In this document: positions 7,856-16,228 of the stretch, piece by piece | Layout of the letters: every line of letters starts with the position of its first letter | Numbering within the stretch: position 1 is the stretch's first letter | Assembly (NCBI GenBank): GCA_903837605.1 | Contig: CAILVF010000060.1 | Coordinates: 1-47,085 of the forward strand | Length of the DNA stretch: 47,085 nucleotides | Direction: 5' to 3' | From: an uncultured Bacteroidales bacterium | GTDB lineage: Bacteria > Bacteroidota > Bacteroidia > Bacteroidales > FEN-979 | Made by a program: the position numbers and the translations under genes | The notes under the pieces: generated by a model | What the model was told of the DNA's origin: nothing | Database searches by the model: none | What the model saw: the letters and a program-made list of their open reading frames with translations, nothing else

Positions 7856-8779
7856 TTATTTATTTACCTGGAAGGTCTTATCTCCCTTACTAATGAAATT
7901 CACTATCTGTTTTGCAGCGGCAATACCTGCATTAATATTAGCTTCTTCGGTCTGGGCTCCCATTTTTTTCGGGGTACAGAAAAATTTCGACTTGAATCCT
8001 GCTTCGATCTCAGCCTTATTTGTCGGCTCAACATCAGAAAGGTATGCAAAGTCTTTCCTTTCCTGGAATGTTTTAAGCAGGTCGGCCTCATTGATAACCT
8101 CGGCCCTGGCGGTATTCACGAGCACAGCAGGAGAAGGCATCCGTGAAAGAAGGCTGGAATTCACACTTTGTTTTGTTTGGCTGTTTGCGGGGATATGCAG
8201 TGAAATAAAGTTGCATTTGCTGTAAAGTTCTTCAACCGATCCAACCCAGTGTACTCCATCTTTTTCAATGGCGTCCTTTGGGATAAAGGGATCGAAAGCA
8301 TATACCTCCATTCCGAAACCCCTGGCAATACGGGCAACGTTTTTACCAACGGCTCCATAGGCATGGATCCCCAATTTTTTGTCTTTAAGCTCCCATCCGG
8401 ATTTCCCGTTGAAGAAATTCCTGACGTAGTATACCATCATCCCAAGCGCAAGTTCTGCAACAGCATTTGAATTCTGGCCCGGGGTGTTCATGACCACAAC
8501 ACCTTTAGCTGTTGCTGCAGCAAGGTCGATATTGTCATATCCTGCACCTGCCCGTACGACGATCTTCAGGTTTTGGGCTGCATCAATAACAGCTTTATCG
8601 GTTTTATCGGAACGCACAATGACTGCATCCACATCAGCAACCGCTTTGATGAAATCCTCGGGGCCTGAATAATTTTCGAGAAGAATGAGTTCGTAGCCGG
8701 CCTGTTCAATGACCTGCCTGATTCCTTTAACAGCAACAGGAGCAAATGCCTTGTCCGTTGCAACTAGTACTTTTGTCAT
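7856..8779 (-). CDS. serA: D-3-phosphoglycerate dehydrogenase-type 2-hydroxyacid dehydrogenase
   Basis: SerA oxidises 3-phosphoglycerate to 3-phosphohydroxypyruvate with NAD, the first step of serine synthesis. The 307-residue protein is a short form with no ACT domain. It shows VRAGAGYDNID near residue 75, NAVAELALGMM, an NAD-binding region LGIHAYGAVGKNVARIARG near residue 136, and VNTARAEVIN with catalytic Arg225. The acidic partner is probably E251 in SDVEP. The usual catalytic His motif TPHLGAST is replaced by TPKKMGAQTEEA (269-280), so the canonical His is absent. From memory, related Bacteroidetes proteins share this variant. It lies 47 bases downstream of serC, so the pathway assignment is strong. 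Confidence 0.88.
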   Translation of the reverse strand: MTKVLVATDKAFAPVAVKGIRQVIEQAGYELILLENYSGPEDFIKAVADVDAVIVRSDKTDKAVIDAAQNLKIVVRAGAGYDNIDLAAATAKGVVVMNTPGQNSNAVAELALGMMVYYVRNFFNGKSGWELKDKKLGIHAYGAVGKNVARIARGFGMEVYAFDPFIPKDAIEKDGVHWVGSVEELYSKCNFISLHIPANSQTKQSVNSSLLSRMPSPAVLVNTARAEVINEADLLKTFQERKDFAYLSDVEPTNKAEIEAGFKSKFFCTPKKMGAQTEEANINAGIAAAKQIVNFISKGDKTFQVNK

Positions 8780-8826
8780 ATCCTGGAAATTAGGGAGGTG
8801 CAGGAAGCACCTCCCGGGTTATTCAC

Positions 8827-9897
8827 TTAAACGTTTTCTTTTTCAAATTCATTCATGCAATCAACAAGGGCCTGCACGCTTTCTATTGGCAATGCATTAT
8901 AGGTCGATGCACGGAACCCGCCTACTGACCTGTGGCCTTTGATCCCGATCATGCCTTTCTTCTTGGCAACTTCCATAAATGCATCTTCCTTATCCTTATA
9001 TTGCTCTTTCATCACAAAGCAGATATTCATAAGGGAGCGGCTGTCAGGAGCAACAGTGCCGGTGAAGATCTTACTGTTGTCGATGGTATCGTACAATAGT
9101 TTGGCTTTCCTGATATTCATCTCCTCGACGACCTTAACACCCCCGAGGCTTTTAATCCACTTCAGCGTTTCAAGGCAGGTATAAATTGCAAAAACAGGAG
9201 GAGTATTATATAATGAAGGTTCTTTGAGATGGGTTGCATAGTTCAAAAGGGTAGGGATCTTCCTTTCAACCTTGCCGAGTATGTCTTCCTTGATAATGAT
9301 AAAAGTAACGCCTGCAGGGCCGAGGTTTTTCTGGGCGCCACCATAGATCAGCACGTATTTGGAAATATCAACCGGCCGGCTCAGGATGTCCGACGACATA
9401 TCGGCAACCAGGGGAACCGGGCTGTCGATGTCAAAACGTATCTCTGATCCGTAAATGGTATTGTTGGTTGTAATGTGAAAATAATCCACATCAGTGGGTA
9501 TGGTATAGCCTTTGGGGATATAGTTGAAATTTTTATCTGCCGATGAAGCAACAACATTAACTTCTCCGAAAAACTTTGCCTCCTTAATGGCTTTCTGAGC
9601 CCATACACCGGTTTCGAGGTATGCAGCTTTCTTGTTCAGGAGGTTATACGGAACCATGTCAAACTGGAGACTTGCGCCTCCGCCAAGGAAAAGGATCTTA
9701 TATCCTGCAGGGATATTGAGCAGTTCGGTAAACAAAGCCGTGGCTTCATCCAGGATTGCCTGGAAATCCTTGCTCCTGTGTGAAATTTCGAGTAGAGATA
9801 AACCTGTTCCGTTAAGGTCTAGAATAGCCTTGGCGGAATTTTCAATAGCGATCTGAGGTAATACCGAGGGCCCGGCATTAAAATTGTGCTTTTTCAT
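8827..9897 (-). CDS. serC: Phosphoserine aminotransferase SerC
   Basis: SerC converts 3-phosphohydroxypyruvate and glutamate to phosphoserine and 2-oxoglutarate; it can also act in pyridoxal phosphate synthesis. The 356-residue class V aminotransferase starts [13 protein letters not shown], the usual SerC start, has [10 protein letters not shown] near residue 70 binding PLP phosphate, and [11 protein letters not shown] near residue 190 with the PLP lysine. [17 protein letters not shown] near the C-terminus is the substrate-binding Arg region. It is the first gene of the minus-strand serine cluster, followed by serA, a four-helix-bundle gene and DUF1015. About 150 bases of leader and spacer lie upstream, with no perfect -7 element seen. 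Confidence 0.95.
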   Translation of the reverse strand: MKKHNFNAGPSVLPQIAIENSAKAILDLNGTGLSLLEISHRSKDFQAILDEATALFTELLNIPAGYKILFLGGGASLQFDMVPYNLLNKKAAYLETGVWAQKAIKEAKFFGEVNVVASSADKNFNYIPKGYTIPTDVDYFHITTNNTIYGSEIRFDIDSPVPLVADMSSDILSRPVDISKYVLIYGGAQKNLGPAGVTFIIIKEDILGKVERKIPTLLNYATHLKEPSLYNTPPVFAIYTCLETLKWIKSLGGVKVVEEMNIRKAKLLYDTIDNSKIFTGTVAPDSRSLMNICFVMKEQYKDKEDAFMEVAKKKGMIGIKGHRSVGGFRASTYNALPIESVQALVDCMNEFEKENV

Positions 9898-10045
9898 AAG
9901 TCGTTTTTTTGAGTGATATATAAATGTTTTTTAAGAAGTCGGGCATAGACAGAACCATGAAGCAAAATAAAGTAATTTCAACCGAAAAATCAAAAATAAG
10001 AATTTTTTTGGAAGAATGCAATGATAGGAAAGGATTTCCTGAGAA

Positions 10046-10954
10046 TCAGGGGTTTCGGGCATCAAACTCCCCGATATATTTCCACCGGAAGTTTTCATAA
10101 ACAAACCCCTCTGCGGTTTCCGAAGCCGGAACATAAAATTGATACTGTCCTGCAAGTTGAGGATCCATTGGTACCAGATGGTCAAAAACGATCATCCATT
10201 GCGAGCTGGTACTGTTCGTGTATTCCTTTTTTTTTGCATTCCACTTTGGCTTGCCAGGCAACACCTGTAGCTGGTATCTCAGGTTCATCCCGGCCGAAGA
10301 AGCATACCTGAATACAATACGCAGGAGTTTGCCGTCAAGATACCCGTAGAATACCGGGGATCCGAATGAAGGAGCCCCGTTGCTGCCGAGAGTCAGGACC
10401 TCAATGATTTTACCGCTTATCTCCTTGCTGATCCCATCCCATCCCAGTAAAATGTAAGCTTTCGATTTATCTTTCAGCTCAAAAGGGATCACCTTATAAT
10501 ACAAGGCACCATACCAGTGAAGGGAATCGCCGCTGAATTGACCTGGTTCGGTTACAGATCCTGAAAAATCAGTCAGGGCAACGACAGGTAATTTCTTCAT
10601 TGAGCCTTTATACTGAAGAAGGCAGAAGTACCGGTTACTTCCGCCAAGGAGGGGGACGTTCCAGTTATACAAGCGAAAAGATCCGTCGGGGGACTCTGTT
10701 TTGGCAACAAATTTCAGTGAATCCCAGGGGTAATCAGCCGAACCACTGTATGAAAGAACAAACCTGAGCTGCTGCTGGAATGCGAGGCTGAGTGCCAGCC
10801 GGGTGCTGTCATTCTCTGCCTGGCCGATCGCTGTAAAAGCTTCCCTGAGATCCTGCTCCGCTTTTTTCAGGCTGACAGTGCTTTGTTCAAAAGAGACACA
10901 AGGTGACAGAACCATCAATAAAATCAGTAAAAGGCAAATGGATGGTATTCTCAT
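10046..10954 (-). CDS. Unknown secreted or envelope protein
   Basis: I do not recognise this protein. From the ATG at 10954 it is about 302 residues, beginning MRIPSICLLLILLMVLSPC, a signal peptide. The frame also opens 12 codons earlier, but that start would put polar residues before the signal peptide and overlap the divergent gene's start, so I prefer 10954. After a predicted helical stretch (SLKKAEQDLREAFTAIGQAENDS) the rest is rich in aromatic residues and looks beta-rich. No catalytic motif is seen. Its stop is about 150 bases from the serC start on the same strand, and it is divergent from the acyl-CoA reductase gene. It is probably a Bacteroidota-restricted protein. Confidence 0.65.
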   Translation of the reverse strand: MRIPSICLLLILLMVLSPCVSFEQSTVSLKKAEQDLREAFTAIGQAENDSTRLALSLAFQQQLRFVLSYSGSADYPWDSLKFVAKTESPDGSFRLYNWNVPLLGGSNRYFCLLQYKGSMKKLPVVALTDFSGSVTEPGQFSGDSLHWYGALYYKVIPFELKDKSKAYILLGWDGISKEISGKIIEVLTLGSNGAPSFGSPVFYGYLDGKLLRIVFRYASSAGMNLRYQLQVLPGKPKWNAKKKEYTNSTSSQWMIVFDHLVPMDPQLAGQYQFYVPASETAEGFVYENFRWKYIGEFDARNP

Positions 10955-10962
10955 GTATTTAG

Positions 10963-10970
10963 TAATTTTG
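10963..10970 (+). promoter_or_regulatory. -7 promoter element for the acyl-CoA reductase gene
   Basis: TAATTTTG matches TAnnTTTG exactly and lies 12 bases before the ATG at 10983. No TTTG is seen at the usual -33 spacing. Confidence 0.5.
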
Positions 10971-10982
10971 CAGTACGAAGAT

Positions 10983-12032
10983 ATGGACATCAGAAACCGA
11001 ATCCAAACATTTATTGAAACGGGAAGGATACTTGCCAGCTATCCTACTCCACAGGAGAAAGGCATCCCGCACCCCTTGTCGGAACCCGCAATCAGGGCTG
11101 GAGCTGTGAACCCGTGGTTCACTCCTGATAACATACGTTTTGCACTGAACTCCCTTGGCCGGTCGATGCAGGAAGTGAAGTTGAACCGCTGGCTGGAGGG
11201 TTACAAGGCAGACCTGGAGAGCCCCTTAAGGAGGGAGAAGAGGGTTGGTGTTGTAACGGCCGGGAATATCCCGCTTGCCGGATTTCATGATTTTCTTTGT
11301 GTCCTGATATGCGGGCATATATTCCATGGCAGGCTCTCCTCCCAGGATAATGTACTGCTTCCTGCTATTGCCGGAATTCTGGAAGGCCTTGACCCTGAAT
11401 GGAGCAGGATGATCAGATTTTTTGACCAGCCCCTGAAGGATATTGACGCAATCATTGCTACCGGGAGCGACAATACATACAGGTATTTTGATTACTACTT
11501 CTCGCGCTTCCCTCATATTATAAGGAAGAACCGCAACGGCCTTGCGATCATTCACGGTAATGAAACGCCTGAGGAACTGGAAGGGCTTGCTTCGGATATA
11601 ATGCTTTACTTTGGCCTGGGGTGCAGGAGCGTCTCAAAGCTATATATCCCTGCCGGTTATGATGTCTTGCAGCTGATGCCTTACTTCAGGCCCTGGGAGG
11701 ATGTCATCCGCCATAACAAGTATTTTAACAATTACGAATACCAGAAAAGCATTCGTATTGTAAACAAGCAGCCTTTTTACGATTTCGGGAACCTTATACT
11801 TTCAGAAGACAGTAAGCTGTCATCGGCAGTGTCTGTACTGAACTTTGAACGATACCGAAGCAAAAGTAAGCTGATGGAAGCCTTGCCTGCCCTTTCTGAT
11901 AAGATCCAGTGCGTGGTTTCTGCAGCTGACCCCGGATTACCGTTTATACACCCGGGGATGGCCCAAAAGCCTGAATTATGTGATTATGCCGACGATACAG
12001 ACACTCTAAGCTTCCTACTTAAGGAAATTTAG
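10983..12032 (+). CDS. LuxC-type acyl-CoA (acyl-protein) reductase
   Basis: The protein of 349 residues, counted from the ATG at 10983 (MDIRNRIQTF), fits the LuxC-type acyl-CoA reductase family, an aldehyde-dehydrogenase-like fold that reduces acyl thioesters to aldehydes with NADPH. The segment RVGVVTAGNIPLAGFHD near residue 87 is the nucleotide-binding entry, and YFGLGCRSVSKLYIP near residue 210 contains the likely catalytic Cys. There are no luciferase, LuxD or LuxE genes nearby, so bioluminescence is not implied. It lies near serC, separated only by the unknown secreted gene. The frame can be extended further upstream, but that would overlap the divergent gene and lacks family resemblance. 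The true acyl substrate is unknown. Confidence 0.82.
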   Translation: MDIRNRIQTFIETGRILASYPTPQEKGIPHPLSEPAIRAGAVNPWFTPDNIRFALNSLGRSMQEVKLNRWLEGYKADLESPLRREKRVGVVTAGNIPLAGFHDFLCVLICGHIFHGRLSSQDNVLLPAIAGILEGLDPEWSRMIRFFDQPLKDIDAIIATGSDNTYRYFDYYFSRFPHIIRKNRNGLAIIHGNETPEELEGLASDIMLYFGLGCRSVSKLYIPAGYDVLQLMPYFRPWEDVIRHNKYFNNYEYQKSIRIVNKQPFYDFGNLILSEDSKLSSAVSVLNFERYRSKSKLMEALPALSDKIQCVVSAADPGLPFIHPGMAQKPELCDYADDTDTLSFLLKEI

Positions 12033-12041
12033 TTAAAAATA

Positions 12042-12072
12042 TTTGTTTTTCAAAGAAAAGTCTGTACTTTTG
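12042..12072 (+). promoter_or_regulatory. Complete Bacteroidota promoter for rpmE
   Basis: TTTG (12042-12045), a 19-base spacer and TACTTTTG (12065-12072) form a full match to the consensus. The expected start of transcription is near 12076, leaving a leader of about 24 bases before the L31 ATG. Confidence 0.75.
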
Positions 12073-12099
12073 CACCCTCATTTGCAAATTCAATTTCCA

Positions 12100-12369
12100 A
12101 TGAAAAAAGATATTCATCCAAAGGATTACAGGCTGGTGGTTTTCAAGGACATGTCGAACGATTATACGTTTGTTTCGAAATCGGCAGTCAAAACAAAAGA
12201 AACCATCGTATGGGAAGACGGAGTGGAGTACCCTCTTGTTAAGCTGGAAATTTCTCATACTTCCCACCCTTATTATACCGGCAAAATGAAACTTGTTGAT
12301 ACGGCAGGCCGTGTTGATAAATTCAAAAACCGCTATAAGAAACATCTTGATAAAAAGAACGAAAAATAA
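12100..12369 (+). CDS. rpmE2: 50S ribosomal protein L31, type B
   Basis: The 89-residue protein begins [19 protein letters not shown] and carries [21 protein letters not shown], the hallmark of L31. It lacks the CxxC zinc-binding pairs of type A L31, so it is the zinc-independent type B form. L31 helps bridge the large and small ribosomal subunits. The frame opens upstream at 12043, but the ATG at 12100 gives the standard N-terminus and follows a complete promoter at 12042-12072. It is transcribed alone, bounded by a strong terminator at 12389-12421. Confidence 0.95.
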   Translation: MKKDIHPKDYRLVVFKDMSNDYTFVSKSAVKTKETIVWEDGVEYPLVKLEISHTSHPYYTGKMKLVDTAGRVDKFKNRYKKHLDKKNEK

Positions 12370-12388
12370 TTACCTGTAGATCATACTC

Positions 12389-12421
12389 AGCCCTTGTTTA
12401 TTCTGACAAGGGCTTTTTTTT
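12389..12421 (+). terminator. Rho-independent terminator after rpmE
   Basis: AGCCCTTGT (12389-12397), an 8-base loop and ACAAGGGCT (12406-12414) form a nine-pair stem followed by seven T bases (12415-12421). It lies 20 bases after the L31 stop. Confidence 0.9.
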
Positions 12422-12436
12422 ATCCCCCAACTTCAT

Positions 12437-12444
12437 TAGTTTTG
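12437..12444 (+). promoter_or_regulatory. -7 promoter element for the GlmU-like gene
   Basis: TAGTTTTG matches TAnnTTTG and lies 39 bases before the ATG at 12484. The -33 position falls in the T-tract of the rpmE terminator (TTTT rather than TTTG). Confidence 0.5.
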
Positions 12445-12483
12445 CAGTGGAATTCCTGGTTGAATTAATTTTATCCTCCTTGT

Positions 12484-13674
12484 ATGAATTACATTCTCTT
12501 CGATGACAGTATTGTCAGAACAAACCTTCTTCCATTGACTTTCATGAGGCCTATCGCTGATATCAGGGTAGGAATCCTGACGATCAGGGAAAAATGGGAA
12601 ATGCATCTGAATACAAAAACTTCAACGCTCACTGAATCCTATCTTTCAAAAAAATTCAAAATCGTCAAGGAAAAGGAGAACATTCTTATTAACGCCTCTG
12701 TTTGTCCGACAGCGGAAATTGCTGACGCTGTAATGAACCTCAGGCCAAACCAGACGATAGTATACCAGGATACAATAATCGCCTTACATGTAAAGGCTGA
12801 AGATCTCGACAACCTTGGAGATGCATCTTCCGACGGCATTGAAGAGATCAGTATAGCAAATCCGCCAGTCAGGATAGGTCATACCTGGGAAGTATTTTCC
12901 AAGAACGGGATAGCGATTCAAGATGATTTTGAACTTTTGACAAAGGACAGGAAATCCCAGAAGCTGAGTTCCACGAACACCGTGATCGGTGACGGGAAGG
13001 TGTTTGTTGAAAAGGGAGCCCGGGTGGAATGTGCTGTTTTAAATACCACGGCCGGTCCTGTTTATATCGGCAGGGATTCGGAGATTATGGAAGGGGCGAT
13101 AATCCGCGGGCCTTTTGCACTTTGTGAAGGCGCGCAGGTAAAGATGGCCGCAAAAATTTACGGACCTACCACGGTCGGTCCTTATTCTAGAGTAGGAGGG
13201 GAGATCAACAACTCGGTGCTCTTTGGTTATTCCAACAAAGCTCATGACGGGTTCCTGGGCCACTCAGTAATTGCGGAATGGTGCAACCTGGGAGCCGACA
13301 CGAATACTTCAAACCTGAAGAACACATATGATACCGTAAGGATCTGGAGTTACGGGAAACAAACCTTTGTAAGCACAAGCCAGCAGTTCTGCGGACTGAT
13401 CATGGCCGACCATTCAAAATGCGGGATAAATACCATGTTTAACACTGGTACCGTTGTCGGGGTCAACGCCAATATTTTCGGATCGGGGTTCCAGAGGAAT
13501 TTTATCCCATCCTTCACATGGGGAGGCACTGCGGGTCATACAAACTATGACCTTAAAAGAGCAATAGAAGTAGCCGAACTGGTATATGCCCGGCGGAATA
13601 AATCACTCGATGAAGTGGAAAAAGAATTGCTTACAAGTGTTTACAACCTCACGCTGAAAAATAAATACTTATAG
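12484..13674 (+). CDS. GlmU-like protein (putative sugar nucleotidyltransferase with left-handed beta-helix)
   Basis: The 396-residue protein has an N-terminal nucleotidyltransferase-like region (MNYILFDDSIVRTNLLPLTFMRPIADIRVG) and, from about residue 165, hexapeptide repeats of a left-handed beta-helix, with IGRDSEIMEGAIIRGP, GPTTVGPYSRVGGEI and a stretch including GINTMFNTGTVVGVNANIF. The N-terminal region is shorter than in GlmU and I cannot see a complete GxGTRM loop, so catalytic activity as an uridylyltransferase is doubtful. Such proteins are usually annotated as GlmU family in Bacteroidota. It sits between the rpmE terminator and lon. A role in sugar-nucleotide or cell-envelope precursor metabolism is a family-based inference. 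Confidence 0.8.
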   Translation: MNYILFDDSIVRTNLLPLTFMRPIADIRVGILTIREKWEMHLNTKTSTLTESYLSKKFKIVKEKENILINASVCPTAEIADAVMNLRPNQTIVYQDTIIALHVKAEDLDNLGDASSDGIEEISIANPPVRIGHTWEVFSKNGIAIQDDFELLTKDRKSQKLSSTNTVIGDGKVFVEKGARVECAVLNTTAGPVYIGRDSEIMEGAIIRGPFALCEGAQVKMAAKIYGPTTVGPYSRVGGEINNSVLFGYSNKAHDGFLGHSVIAEWCNLGADTNTSNLKNTYDTVRIWSYGKQTFVSTSQQFCGLIMADHSKCGINTMFNTGTVVGVNANIFGSGFQRNFIPSFTWGGTAGHTNYDLKRAIEVAELVYARRNKSLDEVEKELLTSVYNLTLKNKYL

Positions 13675-13712
13675 TCAGCCGATTTCTGGCACGTAATTTG
13701 ACATTTGCTTTT

Positions 13713-13733
13713 ACCCGGCGATCATGACCGGGT
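13713..13733 (+). promoter_or_regulatory. Hairpin in the leader of lon
   Basis: ACCCGG (13713-13718), a nine-base loop and CCGGGT (13728-13733) form a six-pair GC-rich stem 13 bases before the lon ATG. It could be the end of the upstream transcript, an operator or a translational control element. There is no clear T-tract. Confidence 0.4.
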
Positions 13734-13746
13734 ATAATATTTTATT

Positions 13747-16206
13747 ATGGAAAGAAAATCTGAAACCATTTTTCTTGATATGTCTGACATCATCGACCCT
13801 GAAACGGAGTTTATACCCTTGCTTTCATCCGAAGATGAGGAACTGATGAATAACGAGGATGTACCCGAAGAGCTTCCGATTCTGCCACTGCGCAATACTG
13901 TACTTTTCCCCGGAGTTGTAATCCCTATTACAGTCGGAAGGGATAAATCGATCCGCCTTATCCGCGAATATTACAAATCAGGCAGGATCATCGGCGTAGT
14001 CGGGCAAAGAGATGCAACGATTGAGGACCCTGAATTTTCAGACCTGAATACTGTCGGAACTGTTGCCTATATCATCAAGCTCCTTCAGATGCCTGATGGA
14101 ACCACGACTGCAATCATCCAGGGAAAGCGCAGATTCCGTATGAATACTCTCATTCAAACCGAACCGTATATTAAAGCAACGGTTACCCCTTTTGATGTTG
14201 TTCAGCAGGTAAATATAGAAGATAAGGAATTTCAGGCCCTGATGTCTTCCATCAAGGATCTTGCCACCCAGATCGTGAGCAAATCCCCCAATATCCCTTC
14301 TGAAGCTGCTTTTGCAATCAAGAATATTGAAAGTTCTTCATTCCTCGTGCATTTTATTTCTTCAAATCTCAATATCGATGTTTCTGAGAAACAGAAACTC
14401 CTTGAAACGGTTGATCTTTCCGAACGTGCACATCTTGTCCTTGGCTTCCTTACGAAGGAATTGCAGGTCACCGAACTTAAACAGCAGATACAGAATAAAG
14501 TAAAAACCGACCTCGACAAACAGCAAAGGGATTACCTGCTTAACATGCAGCTTAAGACTATTCAGGAAGAACTTGGAGGAAGTCCGAATGCCCAGGAGAT
14601 AAGCGTTCTTCGCGAGCAGGCCAAAGATAAAAAGTGGTCCCGGGAGATTGCTGAAGTATTTGAAAAGGAAATAACCAAGCTCCAGAGAATGCATCCTGCA
14701 GCCGCAGAATACTCGATCCAGGTCAATTATATCGAAACCCTGGTTCAGCTGCCATGGAATGAATTTACAGAAGATAACCTTGATCTGAACCATGCGATGC
14801 AGGTGTTGAACGAGGATCATTTCGGACTGGAGAAGGTTAAAGAAAGGATTATAGAATTTCTTGCCATCATAAAGTTAAAAAAGGACCTTAAGTCCCCCAT
14901 ACTTTGCCTTGTAGGCCCCCCGGGGGTAGGCAAGACTTCTCTTGGAAAGTCAGTGGCGAGGGCGCTGGGCAGGAAATATATCAGGATGTCGCTGGGAGGC
15001 CTCAGGGATGAATCAGAACTCCGGGGACACCGCAAAACATATATCGGCGCCATGCCAGGCAGGATCATCCAAAGTATTAAAAAAACAAAATCATCCAATC
15101 CGGTGTTTGTGCTGGATGAAATTGACAAAGTGGCAGGAATGAATTTCAGCGGAGATCCTCAGGCTGCCTTACTGGAGATCCTCGACCCTGAACAAAACAG
15201 CACTTTTTACGATAATTTCCTGGAAGTGGAGTATGACCTTAGCAGGATCATGTTCGTGGCTACTGCAAATACCCTGAATACGGTTCACCCCGCCCTCCGC
15301 GACAGGATGGAGGTGATTGAGCTTCCCGGTTACCTGCTGGAAGAAAAGCAGGAAATTGCAATCAGGCACCTGGTCCCGAAACAACTCAGGGAGCATGGGA
15401 TGAAAAAAACGCAGCTTCTCTTCAGCCGTGCCATACTCCAGCAGATCATCGAAGAATATACCCGTGAATCGGGAGTAAGGACGCTGGAGAAAAATATTGC
15501 AAAAGTCATCAGGAATAAAGCCAGGGCCATAGTTTCCAACGAAGATTACAACAAAAAGATAAACTCTGAAGACCTGAAACGGATCCTTGGGGTCCCTATA
15601 TTCCAGTCGGAACGCTACATTACCAATGAAATTGCAGGTGTAGTTACCGGACTGGCATGGACTTCGGCAGGAGGGGAGATCCTTTTCGTAGAAGTAAGCC
15701 TTAGCCGTGGCAAAGGAGATCTTGCCCTGACCGGGAACCTTGGAGATGTAATGAAAGAGTCGGCCAGTATTGCCCTGGCCTATTTAAAAGCCCATTCTTC
15801 CGACTTTAGCATTCCGGTGGATGTGTTCTCTAAATGGAATGTGCATATTCACGTTCCGGAAGGTGCAACGCCCAAAGACGGCCCTTCGGCAGGGATCACG
15901 ATCTTTACTGCGCTTGCTTCCGCTTTTTCACAGAGAAAAGTGAAGGAGAGGATAGCCATGACGGGAGAGATCACCCTAAGGGGTAAAGTCCTTCCGGTTG
16001 GAGGAATCAAAGAGAAAATCCTTGCAGCAAAGCGGGCCAAAATTAAGGAGATCATCCTCTCTAAGGAAAACCGAAGGGATATAGAGGATATCAAACCCGA
16101 ATATATTGAAGGTTTGTCCTTCCATTACATTGAAGAGATGAAAGAGATCAGTGAAGCTGCTTTAAGTCATACCCTTGTTAAAACACCGCTCGATCTGAAC
16201 TATTGA
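13747..16206 (+). CDS. lon: ATP-dependent protease Lon
   Basis: Lon unfolds and degrades damaged and regulatory proteins in the cytoplasm. The 819-residue protein has the full family layout: N-terminal substrate-binding domain (about 43-250) starting [15 protein letters not shown], an AAA+ module with Walker A GPPGVGKT (390-397) and Walker [10 protein letters not shown] (454-462), and a C-terminal protease domain with the catalytic Ser714 in KDGPSAG and Lys757 in GGIKEK. The 40 residues before the N domain are acidic, as in other Bacteroidota Lons. The upstream spacer of 72 bases holds a GC-rich hairpin and a TGGCACG motif. The convergent M1 gene ends 22 bases downstream. Confidence 0.97.
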   Translation: MERKSETIFLDMSDIIDPETEFIPLLSSEDEELMNNEDVPEELPILPLRNTVLFPGVVIPITVGRDKSIRLIREYYKSGRIIGVVGQRDATIEDPEFSDLNTVGTVAYIIKLLQMPDGTTTAIIQGKRRFRMNTLIQTEPYIKATVTPFDVVQQVNIEDKEFQALMSSIKDLATQIVSKSPNIPSEAAFAIKNIESSSFLVHFISSNLNIDVSEKQKLLETVDLSERAHLVLGFLTKELQVTELKQQIQNKVKTDLDKQQRDYLLNMQLKTIQEELGGSPNAQEISVLREQAKDKKWSREIAEVFEKEITKLQRMHPAAAEYSIQVNYIETLVQLPWNEFTEDNLDLNHAMQVLNEDHFGLEKVKERIIEFLAIIKLKKDLKSPILCLVGPPGVGKTSLGKSVARALGRKYIRMSLGGLRDESELRGHRKTYIGAMPGRIIQSIKKTKSSNPVFVLDEIDKVAGMNFSGDPQAALLEILDPEQNSTFYDNFLEVEYDLSRIMFVATANTLNTVHPALRDRMEVIELPGYLLEEKQEIAIRHLVPKQLREHGMKKTQLLFSRAILQQIIEEYTRESGVRTLEKNIAKVIRNKARAIVSNEDYNKKINSEDLKRILGVPIFQSERYITNEIAGVVTGLAWTSAGGEILFVEVSLSRGKGDLALTGNLGDVMKESASIALAYLKAHSSDFSIPVDVFSKWNVHIHVPEGATPKDGPSAGITIFTALASAFSQRKVKERIAMTGEITLRGKVLPVGGIKEKILAAKRAKIKEIILSKENRRDIEDIKPEYIEGLSFHYIEEMKEISEAALSHTLVKTPLDLNY

Positions 16207-16228
16207 AAGGTATGCCCTTTTAATTTGG

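Noticed and set aside
10983..12032. Bioluminescence (lux) operon
   Set aside because: Only a LuxC-like reductase is present; luciferase and LuxD/LuxE genes are absent.
13713..13733. Rho-independent terminator of the GlmU-like gene
   Set aside because: The stem is only six pairs and no T-tract follows; it is kept only as a leader hairpin.
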